Source: Gammaproteobacteria bacterium MFB021
GTDB taxonomy: Bacteria; Pseudomonadota; Gammaproteobacteria; Pseudomonadales; Halomonadaceae
DNA: 64,000 nt
Direction of reading: 5' to 3'
Assembly: GCA_000737985.1 (NCBI GenBank)
Contig: JNVT01000113.1
Location: forward strand, 49,058-113,057
Shown: positions 26,394-34,051 of the stretch, one piece after another
Position numbering within the stretch: position 1 is the stretch's first letter
Layout of the letters: every line of letters starts with the position of its first letter
The notes under the pieces: generated by a model
Told to the model about the DNA's origin: nothing
Seen by the model: the letters and a program-made list of their open reading frames with translations, nothing else
The model's database searches: none
Made by a program: the position numbers and the translations under genes

Positions 26394-27436
26394 GCGGTCT
26401 CCCGTGTCAGTGCCGCGGCGAAGGCGCGCGCGGCATTGTCCCAGTCTCCCAGGGTGTCGCGCAGCGCTCGCGCCCCGTCACGGCAGCGCCGATAGTGCTC
26501 GGGCTCACTCAGCAGCGTGGCCAGGGCCTCGCCCAGCGCGGCGCTATCTCCTGGCGCTACCTTGATGCCGGCTTGCTCGGGCAGGGTGTGGGCCAGTGCC
26601 CCGCCGGTGGTGGTGACCACCGGCAGGCCGTGGGCCAGCGCTTCGGTGATGACCATGCCGTAGCCTTCGTAGTGCGAGGGCAGCACGAACAGGGTGGCGT
26701 TGCGGTAGTGCTCGCTCAGCGCCGCACTGGGCTGGGCGCCGAGCAGGCGAATACGTGCCTCCAGGCCGTGGCGGGCGATCGCCGCCTGGACCTGGGCAGC
26801 ATAGTCCGGGGCGCGGTCGAGGGCGCCGATCAGGTCGCACTGCCAGGGCAGGTGAGTCAGCCCGGCGAGGGCCTCGACCAGCACGTCCTGGCCCTTGCGT
26901 GGGGTCAGCGTGGCGACGCACAGCAGCCGCGGCGGGTCGAGATCGCCGTGGGCCAGCTCGCCGCGGATCACCCCGGGCTCGATCACGGCGATCTTGCTGG
27001 CGGGGACATCGAAATCGGCCAGCCGCCGCGCGGTGTAGACGCTGGTCACGATCACCCGCTCCACCGCGGCCAGAGCGCGGGTCTCGCTGATACGAAAGCG
27101 CGCGCGCTCGGGTTCGCCGAGGCCGGTCTCGTCACACAGCGGATGATGAAGCAGGGCGGTGATCGACAGACGCGCGGCGTGACGCTCGACGATGGCCGGC
27201 AGCCCGCCCATGGCGAGACCGTCGATCACTACCCGGTCGCCGTCGGCCAGCCCGGTCAGGGCGCTGTCCAGGGCATGCGAGGCGACCGCATCGGGCTCGG
27301 GGAAGCGCCCTTCCAGGCCGACCACGCTGACTGCCCAGCCCTGGCGGCGCAGCGCTTCGACGATACGCGCGTCATACAGGTAGCCGCCGGTGAGCTGCTG
27401 CGGGTCGCCGGCGACGATCAGCGTGAGATCGCTCAT
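26390..27436 (-). CDS. GT4 family glycosyltransferase
   Basis: This 348-residue GT-B fold retaining glycosyltransferase has GGYLYDARIVEALR at the N-terminal domain, IEPGV near 155, LLCVATLTPRKGQDVLVEAL at the linker, and the EX7E-type motif in HYEGYGMVITEAL near 275. It transfers a sugar from an activated donor. The start overlaps the PTPS-like gene (ATGA) and its stop overlaps the methyltransferase start. Acceptor and sugar are not apparent, but the context suggests a GTP-derived heterocycle or its polyol chain. Confidence 0.9.
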   Translation of the reverse strand: MSDLTLIVAGDPQQLTGGYLYDARIVEALRRQGWAVSVVGLEGRFPEPDAVASHALDSALTGLADGDRVVIDGLAMGGLPAIVERHAARLSITALLHHPLCDETGLGEPERARFRISETRALAAVERVIVTSVYTARRLADFDVPASKIAVIEPGVIRGELAHGDLDPPRLLCVATLTPRKGQDVLVEALAGLTHLPWQCDLIGALDRAPDYAAQVQAAIARHGLEARIRLLGAQPSAALSEHYRNATLFVLPSHYEGYGMVITEALAHGLPVVTTTGGALAHTLPEQAGIKVAPGDSAALGEALATLLSEPEHYRRCRDGARALRDTLGDWDNAARAFAAALTRETA

Positions 27437-27831
27437 AGGCCGCCTTCATAGCTGGCCCAGGCGATGTGCGACTCGTGCAGGGTGACCGCGAGCGCGGTGA
27501 GATGGCGGCCACCTTCACCCAGCTCGCCTTCGCGGATGGCGTGGGCCAGGCGGTCGAAGACCACCTTGGCCATGAATTCGGTGGTGGTGTTGCGGCCCTT
27601 GAACTCGTCGACGTCGTCGAGGTTGGTGAGGGTGAACTCGGCCAGAATCCGCTTCAAGGTGTCACTGGCGAGCCCGATGTCGACCACCAGATCGTCGTGA
27701 TCCAGCTCCGGGCGCTTGAAGGTGACGTCGACCACGTAGGTGGCGCCGTGCAGTTTCTGCGCCGGGCCGAAGGTCTCGCTGTTGAAGCTGTGGGCGATCA
27801 TCATGTGATCGCGGACGGTCAGGCTGAACAT
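27433..27831 (-). CDS. PTPS/QueD-like protein with altered active site
   Basis: This 132-residue protein has the tunnel-fold pattern of 6-pyruvoyl-tetrahydropterin synthase/QueD: DHMMIAHSF, KLHGATYVVDV, LDDVDEF, NTTTEFMAKVV and a late ALAVTLHES with the pterin-binding Glu. Key positions differ. The zinc motif HGH reads HGA, the catalytic Cys before it is absent (PAQKLHG), and the Asp-His pair (LDH) reads LDD. Substrate-anchoring E residues remain. It should bind a pterin-like ring but is unlikely to do the standard PTPS or QueD chemistry. It lies between the dehydrogenase (61 nt) and the glycosyltransferase (4-nt overlap). Confidence 0.85.
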   Translation of the reverse strand: MFSLTVRDHMMIAHSFNSETFGPAQKLHGATYVVDVTFKRPELDHDDLVVDIGLASDTLKRILAEFTLTNLDDVDEFKGRNTTTEFMAKVVFDRLAHAIREGELGEGGRHLTALAVTLHESHIAWASYEGGL

Positions 27832-27892
27832 TCCTTGTCTCCTCGTGCCGGCTCGGCGGCGTGGTAGCGGTGTGGCAAGCGTCGCGCCGGGT

Positions 27893-28864
27893 TCAGGCGT
27901 AGCGGATGCGCTCGCACAGGGTATCGTCGTCGCTGCGGCTGAGCCTAGCCAGAGTCTGCGGCAGATCGCGGAAGTGGCTCTCGCCGCTGATCAGCACGTC
28001 CAGACACTCATCGTTGAGCAGCGACAGCGCAAGCGACAGCCGCCGCTTGTGATCCCAGCGCGCGCGGTGGCTGGGCGAGACGCTGCCGACCTGGCTCGAG
28101 CGCAGGGTCAGACGCCGCGCGTGGAAGGCCTCGCCCAGCGGGAGATTGACCTCGCGGCTGCCGTACCAGCTGAGTTCGACCACGCTCGCCTCGAAGCCGG
28201 CGATCGCCAGTGCGGTTTGCAGGCCGGCGTCCGAGGCGCTGGCGTGAATCACCAGATCGCGCTCGTCGGCGGCGTCTTCCGGGGTGACGAACTCGACCCC
28301 CAGCGCGCTACCCAAAAAGCGTTTGCGCTCGTCGATGTCGATCAGTTGAACCTGGGCGCCGGGTAGCTTGGCGCAGAGCCAGGCGACCAGGGCGCCGACC
28401 ACGCCGGCGCCGACCACGCTGATACGGTCGCCGGCGGCGGGCGCGGCATCCCACATGGCGTTGAGCGCGGTCTCCATGTTGGCGCCGAGCACGGCGCGTT
28501 GCGGTGGCACGTCTTCGGGCAGGCGAACCACGTCGCTGGCGGCGATCCGGTAGTGGGTCTGATGCGGATAGAGGCAGTAGACGTGGCGACCGTGCCAGTC
28601 GTGCGCGCCCTGTTCGACCACGCCGACGTTGGAGTAGCCGTATTTCACCGGGCCGGGGAAGTCGCCGCTCTGGAAAGGCGCACGCATGCGTGCGTACTCG
28701 CTCGGCGGTACCTGGCCGTTGAAGACGAGGGTTTCGCTACCGCGGCTGATCGCGCTGTAGCAGGTGCGCACCATCAATTCGCCAGCATCGCTGAGCTCGG
28801 CCTGGCTGATCTCGCCGCTACCGTCGCCGAGCGACCAGAAGGCGTGTGCGTAAGGGATTGTCAT
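27893..28864 (-). CDS. Medium-chain dehydrogenase/reductase, BchC-like, lacking usual zinc ligands
   Basis: This 323-residue protein has a GroES-like N-terminal half and a Rossmann segment ISVVGAGVVGALVAWL near residue 150, followed by LIDIDERKR. The family zinc site (C-G-S-D) reads SAISRGSETLVFNGQVPP. This pattern resembles BchC and related dehydrogenases, where I-S-x-G-T/S-E replaces it. Structural-zinc cysteines are absent too. It likely oxidises or reduces a side-chain alcohol with NAD(P). ATG 28864 follows AGAGAG, so the upstream frame to 28957 was not used. It is the first gene of the overlapped operon. Confidence 0.85.
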   Translation of the reverse strand: MTIPYAHAFWSLGDGSGEISQAELSDAGELMVRTCYSAISRGSETLVFNGQVPPSEYARMRAPFQSGDFPGPVKYGYSNVGVVEQGAHDWHGRHVYCLYPHQTHYRIAASDVVRLPEDVPPQRAVLGANMETALNAMWDAAPAAGDRISVVGAGVVGALVAWLCAKLPGAQVQLIDIDERKRFLGSALGVEFVTPEDAADERDLVIHASASDAGLQTALAIAGFEASVVELSWYGSREVNLPLGEAFHARRLTLRSSQVGSVSPSHRARWDHKRRLSLALSLLNDECLDVLISGESHFRDLPQTLARLSRSDDDTLCERIRYA

Positions 28865-29252
28865 AAACGTCTCTCTTGAGCTGGCCTCGAGCCGATCGGT
28901 AGCGGCTGTCGCTGCGGCTGAGGGCACGCTACTCGCCTGGGCCAACTTTCTGTTCAATAATTTCTAATGCTGGCCGGAGGCCGAGGCTCGCCTGCGTGGG
29001 CCGGGCCGATGAGCTGAGTATGGCAGAGCGTGGCGGTTTGTCATTTATACAATAGCTATACACGGAATTGTTTTTGCATCGACTTGTGCAGCGCGACGCC
29101 ACTGGTTCAGACGCTTCTCATCCGCACCGTAGCAAGACTCGGTGCCTGTTTGTACAGATTGGTGGCGGGTTGGCATGCATGCATCCAGACTTGTACGGCC
29201 GACGTATGGATAGACAGTGACAGGGAAGCCGAGAAGAAGAAGGAGAATCACC
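28865..29252. promoter_or_regulatory. Divergent control region with 11-bp-spaced TATACA direct repeats
   Basis: A gap of 388 nt between two divergent genes, locally much less GC-rich. TATACA occurs at 29046-29051 and again at 29057-29062, an 11-bp (one helical turn) spacing. TTGTACAG (about 29152) and TTGTACGG (about 29192) lie further right. Similar TGTACA-like, turn-spaced direct repeats are described for MerR-type LitR/CarH light/B12 regulators, so such control is possible. No regulator gene is in the window. No coding sequence was seen here. Confidence 0.45.
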
Positions 29253-30020
29253 ATGGCGGATGGACCGGTACGGATGAGCGCGCTGCCGCCCAAAAGACGA
29301 CAGGGCTGGTGGGGGTGGGTGGATCTGGGCGCGGGACTGGCACTGGTGGCGCTGCTGGTGGAGTGGGTGCAGTGGGCCTTTTCCGCGCCGGGTGGGTTGC
29401 GCCTCACCGCCGGAGGGGTCTATGTCGCCATTGCCACGGCGGTGCTGTGGGCCTGGCCAGCGGCGCGCCAGGGTATCGGCTGGGCCAATCGCATCACGCT
29501 GCTGCGCGCGGTCTTCATCGCGCTGGTCGCCGGGCTGATCGCCTATCCCGCCTTCATTCAGCGCCACGCCGAGGGTATCGCCGCACTGGCGCTTCTGGCG
29601 TTACTGCTCGACGGTATCGACGGCTGGGTGGCGCGTCATACGCACTCGGCGACCCGCTTCGGCGCGCGCTTCGACATGGAGCTCGACGCCTTTTTCATCG
29701 TCGTGCTGTGTGCGGCGCTGGTGGCGCTGGACAAGGTGGGCAGCTGGGTGCTGGTGATTGGTCTGGCGCGTTATGCCTTCGTCGGTGCCGGGCTCTACTG
29801 GCCCTGGCTGCACCGCGAGCTGCCGGTCAGCTATCTGCGCAAGACGGTCTGCGTGTGGCAGGTGGCAACGCTGCTGGTGTGTCTGCTGCCGCTGGTGACA
29901 CCCGCCTGGGCAGTGGCGTTGACCGCACTGGCGGCGGTGCTGCTGGCACTCTCCTTCGGGCGTGATCTGGTGTGGCTGTGGCGGCGGCGGAGAGCACCAT
30001 TGAGCGACAGCGTCTTCTGA
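29253..30020 (+). CDS. CDP-alcohol phosphatidyltransferase family protein
   Basis: This 255-residue membrane protein has the full CDP-alcohol phosphotransferase signature DGIDGWVARHTHSATRFGAR with FDMELDA (D-G-x2-A-R-x8-G-x3-D-x3-D) near residues 115-140, in a six-helix hydrophobic protein. Such enzymes join a CDP-linked diacylglycerol or alcohol to a second alcohol. AAGGAG (29240-29245) fits ATG 29253 at 7 nt. It is divergent from the dehydrogenase operon across the shared control region. It may attach a polyol/ribityl phosphate-like product to lipid. The true phospholipid enzyme PgsA is encoded separately at 33442-33990. Confidence 0.88.
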   Translation: MADGPVRMSALPPKRRQGWWGWVDLGAGLALVALLVEWVQWAFSAPGGLRLTAGGVYVAIATAVLWAWPAARQGIGWANRITLLRAVFIALVAGLIAYPAFIQRHAEGIAALALLALLLDGIDGWVARHTHSATRFGARFDMELDAFFIVVLCAALVALDKVGSWVLVIGLARYAFVGAGLYWPWLHRELPVSYLRKTVCVWQVATLLVCLLPLVTPAWAVALTALAAVLLALSFGRDLVWLWRRRRAPLSDSVF

Positions 30021-30141
30021 CTCCCGGTCCATCCAGGCCCCATCTCCACAAGCATCGGGCTCGCCTTGTTTCGCGGCTCGCTATAGGATCGGCCCTGCAA
30101 CCGATACCGGTCCCGCAAGGCTCAACTAGCTAAGGTTTCAC

Positions 30142-31164
30142 ATGGTGCAGGAAGCTTTCTCGCTCGGTGGCGAGCGCATCGAACCCGGCACCCGGCGACA
30201 GGTGGATCTGCCGGTGGCCAAACTCTACACCCACGCGCCGCTGCACATCCCGGTGGAGATCGTCCACGGCCGCCAACCCGGGCCGACCCTGCTGGTATGC
30301 GGGGCGATCCACGGCGATGAGCTCAACGGCGTCGAGATCGTGCGCCGGCTGCTCAAGCTGCCCGCGCTGTCGCGTCTGCGCGGTACGCTGATCGCGGTCC
30401 CCGTGGTCAATGTCTTCGGCTTCGTGCAGCAGTCGCGCTATCTGCCCGACCGCCGCGATCTCAACCGCTGCTTTCCGGGCAGTGAGAGTGGCTCCCTGGG
30501 CTCGCGGATCGCTGCGCTGCTGCGCGAAGAGCTGGTCGACCGCGCCACGCATATCATCGATCTGCATACCGGGGCGATCCACCGTACCAATCTGCCCCAG
30601 ATTCGCTCGCAGCTGCGCCGCAATGCCGAAACCCAGGCCATGGCGGAGGCCTTCGGCGTGCCGGTGATTCTCAATGCCGAGCTGCGCGAGGGTAGCCTGC
30701 GTGAGTACGCCCAGAACCGTGGCGTGCCGGTGCTGACCTACGAAGCGGGTGAGGCGCTGCGTTTCGATGAGTGGGCGATTGCTCCCGGGGTGCGTGGCAT
30801 ACGGCGGGTGATGCGGCTGATCGGCATGCTGCCTGCCGAGGGCCGGCGGCGCACGCCGCCGGCGGCCGAGGTCGCCAACGGTTCGAGCTGGGCGCGCGCG
30901 CCGATCGACGGCATTCTGCGCCCGCGGGCACGGCTGGGGGCGAGGGTCGCCAAGGGGGAAGTGCTCGGGGTGGTCGCCGATCCTTTTGGCAACGATGAAG
31001 CGCAGGTGGTGGCGAGCGCCGACGGTATCGTCATCGGCATGAGCAACCTGCCGCTGGCCAACGAGGGCGAGGCGCTCTTCCACGTGGCGCGCTATGAGGA
31101 GATCGACGAAGTCGAGAGCGCGGTGGAGAGCTTCCAGTCACGCTTCGATACCCCCGGCGCCTGA
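30142..31164 (+). CDS. Succinylglutamate desuccinylase/aspartoacylase family zinc hydrolase
   Basis: This 340-residue protein has the M14-like zinc site CGAIHGDELNGVE near residue 56 (H and E ligands) and IIDLHTGAIHR near 140 (third His). The C-terminal domain from about 255 is a beta-barrel of the AstE/AspA type (GILRPRARLGARVAKGEVLGVVADP). Relatives remove acyl groups from N-acyl amino acids or amino-acid-like amides, and the substrate here is not known. The gene is followed tail-to-tail by dusA after 7 nt. Confidence 0.88.
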   Translation: MVQEAFSLGGERIEPGTRRQVDLPVAKLYTHAPLHIPVEIVHGRQPGPTLLVCGAIHGDELNGVEIVRRLLKLPALSRLRGTLIAVPVVNVFGFVQQSRYLPDRRDLNRCFPGSESGSLGSRIAALLREELVDRATHIIDLHTGAIHRTNLPQIRSQLRRNAETQAMAEAFGVPVILNAELREGSLREYAQNRGVPVLTYEAGEALRFDEWAIAPGVRGIRRVMRLIGMLPAEGRRRTPPAAEVANGSSWARAPIDGILRPRARLGARVAKGEVLGVVADPFGNDEAQVVASADGIVIGMSNLPLANEGEALFHVARYEEIDEVESAVESFQSRFDTPGA

Positions 31165-31171
31165 GCGAGGC

Positions 31172-32185
31172 TCAGGCGATTTCAGCCAGGCGCTGTTCGT
31201 CGACCAGGCCCAGGGCGTCGTCATAAACCGCAATGCCGGCACCGTCGCGATGGGCGTGCTCGGAGAGATGACGGCGGAAGCGCCGCCCGCCGGGGCAGCC
31301 CTGGAACAGCCCCAGCAAATGGCGGGTGACATGATTGAGCCGCGCGCCCTCGGCCAGGCGTTCGACGATATAAGGGCGGAAGGCGCGGGCTGCCGCATGG
31401 CGGCTGGCAGCCGGCCCGGGGCGCTGATAGAGCGCCTGATCGACCGCCGCCAGCAGCCACGGATTCTGATACGCCTCGCGGCCGATCATCACGCTGTCGA
31501 CGCCTGTATCCAGGTGGGCCTGGCAGCTCTCCAGGCTCTTGATGCCGCCGTTGATGCCGATATGCAGCTCGGGATGCTGCGCCTTGAGGCGATAGACCCG
31601 GGGGTAGTTGAGCGGCGGCACATCGCGGTTCTCCTTGGGTGAGAGACCCTGCAGCCAGGCCTTGCGGGCGTGGATCACGAAGGTCTCACAGCCCGCCGCC
31701 GCGACCTGCTCGACGAAGCGCTCGAGATCGGCATCCTCGTCCTGATCGTCGATACCGATACGGCACTTCACCGTCACCGGAATCGAGACCACCGCGCGCA
31801 TGGCAGCAACGGCGCGCGCCACCTTCTCGGGATGACCCATCAGGCAGGCGCCGATCAGATTGTTCTGCACCCGGTCACTGGGGCAGCCGACATTCAGATT
31901 GACCTCGTCATAGCCCCAGTCCTGGGCGATCTCGGCGCATGCCGCCAGCTCGCCCGGATCGCTGCCGCCGAGCTGCAGCGCCAGCGGATGTTCGCACTCG
32001 CTGTAGCCCAGGAAACGCTCGCGCGGCGAGCCGTGTAGCAGCGCCCCGGTGGTGACCATCTCGGTATAGAGCAGCGTGCGCCGGGTCAGGCAGCGCGCGA
32101 AAGCGCGGTAGTCGCGCGTGGTCCAATCCATCATGGGCGCCACAGAAAAACGGCGAGCTTGGTCTGCTGGGCTTTGAGTCGGCAT
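31172..32185 (-). CDS. dusA: tRNA-dihydrouridine synthase A
   Basis: This 337-residue flavoenzyme reduces uridines in the tRNA D-loop (U20/U20a in E. coli). Signatures are FSVAPMMDWTTRDYR at the FMN-binding start, the catalytic cysteine in NLNVGCPSDRVQNN (about residue 100), VTVKCRIGIDDQD, and the C-terminal HLLGLFQGCPGGRRFRRHLSE segment particular to DusA. Length and motif order are normal. It is convergent with the aspartoacylase-family gene. Confidence 0.95.
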   Translation of the reverse strand: MPTQSPADQARRFSVAPMMDWTTRDYRAFARCLTRRTLLYTEMVTTGALLHGSPRERFLGYSECEHPLALQLGGSDPGELAACAEIAQDWGYDEVNLNVGCPSDRVQNNLIGACLMGHPEKVARAVAAMRAVVSIPVTVKCRIGIDDQDEDADLERFVEQVAAAGCETFVIHARKAWLQGLSPKENRDVPPLNYPRVYRLKAQHPELHIGINGGIKSLESCQAHLDTGVDSVMIGREAYQNPWLLAAVDQALYQRPGPAASRHAAARAFRPYIVERLAEGARLNHVTRHLLGLFQGCPGGRRFRRHLSEHAHRDGAGIAVYDDALGLVDEQRLAEIA

Positions 32186-32425
32186 ATCGGCTGGGTGAAT
32201 CAGAGTGGTTGGGCTGGTGGGCCCGATTTCGGCTGGGCACCTAGGCCCCGCCCGATGTCAGTGGCGCGCATTGTACGGAAGAACAGGTGGGGTTCCCAGC
32301 TCGTGACCTTATGAGCACCTGCCAGCAGTGGTCCGTCAATGCCGATCGCCGGGGAATCAGCTCGAACTGGCCCTATTGCGGGCCGGCTGACGGTCCATCT
32401 GGTGCGCTGGCGTGACGCCAGACCT

Positions 32426-32725
32426 TCAGCAGAAAAACAGTGGCATCGAGTTGCTGCTTGCGTGCTGGCGCTGGGTCGCCCAAGGCATGATCGCCTCCAG
32501 CGTATGCTCGAGTTCGAGCCGGCGCTTGAGCGTACGGTTCTCTGATGCCAGCGCCGACAGGCGGGCTTCGGCAGTGTCTTGTCTATCGAGCGCTTCACCG
32601 AGTAGCGCGTTGGAGGCTGACAGGCGTGTCTCCAGTACACGCTTGGTGCGCTGATGCGCCAAGCGCTCTTCGGCGATCGCGGCCTGGAGCGCCTCGAGCT
32701 CGATCAGATAGTGTTCTTTGTTCAT
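32426..32725 (-). CDS. Small coiled-coil protein of unknown function
   Basis: This 99-residue protein begins MNKEHYLIELEALQAAI and is almost entirely a predicted coiled coil, with heptad-like Leu/Ala spacing through LASENRTLKRRLELEHTLEAI. A GGGGAG stands 5 nt before the ATG on the reverse strand. The last 20 residues leave the helix. No domain is recognised. It has a low-GC upstream region with a palindrome (32791-32813), which may regulate it. Confidence 0.65.
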   Translation of the reverse strand: MNKEHYLIELEALQAAIAEERLAHQRTKRVLETRLSASNALLGEALDRQDTAEARLSALASENRTLKRRLELEHTLEAIMPWATQRQHASSNSMPLFFC

Positions 32726-32964
32726 GTGTACTCCCCCGCGTCCTTGGGTGGTCCGCTAAGTATACCTCGGATTATATCGTGAGTATTGCACTTTGTGACC
32801 TGTATTCACAAAGGTTCACATTCGTGATCCAAAGACTTAGGCCAGGGCGGTCAGGGCGAGGGCATCCATAGAGGGGGGCATAGGGCGTGCGTCCTGCAAT
32901 CATGGCGGGACTAGGCAGGCGATGTGTCGTGGCTGCAGGAGAGGATGAGAGGCAGACTGGGATA
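32726..32964. promoter_or_regulatory. Intergenic region with CTTTGTGA/TCACAAAG palindrome
   Basis: Low-GC gap between the coiled-coil gene and the tRNA block. At 32791-32813 two 8-bp inverted arms, CTTTGTGA and TCACAAAG, flank 7 nt. The core TGTGA-N7-TCACA is one base longer than the CRP/Vfr consensus spacing, so the regulator is uncertain. No reading frame with codon-usage support is seen in the gap. Confidence 0.5.
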
Positions 32965-33051
32965 TGGTGCCCGGAGCCGGGCTCGAACCGGCACGGTGTT
33001 GCCACCGAGGGATTTTAAGTCCCTTGCGTCTACCAATTTCGCCATCCGGGC
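32965..33051 (-). tRNA. tRNA-Leu (UAA)
   Basis: An 87-nt cloverleaf begins GCCCGGATGGCG, has the long variable arm of a class II tRNA, anticodon TAA in ACTTAAAATC, T-arm GGTTCGAGCC, and an encoded CCA end. Confidence 0.97.
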
Positions 33052-33109
33052 CGACGACGTAGGGAGAACCAGGAGGTCAACAAACCGAGGGGGTCTGAAG
33101 CTCGGGAAG

Positions 33110-33183
33110 TGGAGGCTGGAGTCGGAATCGAACCGGCGTACACGGAGTTGCAGTCCGCTGCATAACCACTCTGCCATCCAGCC
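33110..33183 (-). tRNA. tRNA-Cys (GCA)
   Basis: A 74-nt cloverleaf begins GGCTGGATGGCAGAGTGG, with anticodon GCA in ACTGCAACT, T-arm GGTTCGATTCC, and an encoded TCCA end. Confidence 0.97.
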
Positions 33184-33303
33184 TTACAGATTCGGAAGCG
33201 ATGTGAATGTTCCGAAAGATCGAGTCATGCAGCGTGAAAGGAGATCGATCGGACCGGCGTTCCGGCTCACGACCCTCGATCCTGCTGACAACTCTGCGAG
33301 TTA

Positions 33304-33378
33304 TGGAGCGGGAAAGGAGATTCGAACTCCCGACCCTCGCCTTGGCAAGGCGATGCTCTACCACTGAGCTATTCCCGC
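33304..33378 (-). tRNA. tRNA-Gly (GCC)
   Basis: A 75-nt cloverleaf begins GCGGGAATAGCTC, with anticodon GCC in CTTGCCAAG, T-arm AGTTCGAATCT, and an encoded TCCA end. The order pgsA, Gly, Cys, Leu matches the E. coli pgsA-glyW-cysT-leuZ block. Confidence 0.97.
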
Positions 33379-33441
33379 TCAACTCGCCGACGTATTATAA
33401 GGATAAGTCCGTAACTGTCAAACGCTTATGGCATTTTTTGT

Positions 33442-33990
33442 TCACATCGAGCGTGTCAGCTCGGGCCAGGCCGCACGCAGATACTGCATCATCGACCACA
33501 GCGTGAGCACGGCGGCGGCGTAGAGCAGCACCACGCCGAGGGCGGCGATCTGGGTTCCGGGGTGGAAACCGAGCAGCAGTACCAGCGCGATCATCTGTAG
33601 CGTGGTCTTGGACTTGCCGATCCACGAGACCGCCACCCGCTTGCGCTGGCCGATCTCGGCCATCCATTCACGCAGCGCCGAGATGACGATCTCGCGACCG
33701 ATGATGACCAGTGCCGGCAGCGTCAGCCAGAACACTTCGTAGCGCTCGATCAACAGGGCCAGGGCGACCCCGACCATCACCTTGTCGGCGACCGGATCGA
33801 GGAAGGCGCCGAACGGTGTGCTCTGGTCCCAGCGCCGGGCGAGGTAGCCATCCAGCCAATCGGTGATCGCTGCCAGCCCGAACAGGCCGGCGGTCACCGG
33901 CAAGCTCCAGCTGTAGGGCAGGTAGAACAGCACCACCAGCAGCGGTATGAACACGATTCTTGCCAGAGTGAGCATGTTGGGGATGTTCAT
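33442..33990 (-). CDS. pgsA: CDP-diacylglycerol-glycerol-3-phosphate 3-phosphatidyltransferase
   Basis: This 182-residue membrane enzyme makes phosphatidylglycerophosphate, the committed step to phosphatidylglycerol. It begins [16 protein letters not shown] and holds the CDP-alcohol signature [18 protein letters not shown] with FLDPVADK. Four to five hydrophobic segments follow. Length is standard. It follows uvrC on the same strand after 61 nt and precedes three tRNAs, the usual gammaproteobacterial order. Confidence 0.95.
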   Translation of the reverse strand: MNIPNMLTLARIVFIPLLVVLFYLPYSWSLPVTAGLFGLAAITDWLDGYLARRWDQSTPFGAFLDPVADKVMVGVALALLIERYEVFWLTLPALVIIGREIVISALREWMAEIGQRKRVAVSWIGKSKTTLQMIALVLLLGFHPGTQIAALGVVLLYAAAVLTLWSMMQYLRAAWPELTRSM

Positions 33991-34051
33991 CGAGCCGCTA
34001 GCATCCTTGCTTGAGGTGAAGGTGGGGGCATTTTACGCCGCTCGGCAACGC

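Noticed and set aside
32965..33378. tRNA block as prophage or island attachment site
   Set aside because: No integrase or duplicated tRNA 3' end is visible, and gene order equals the conserved pgsA-Gly-Cys-Leu block.
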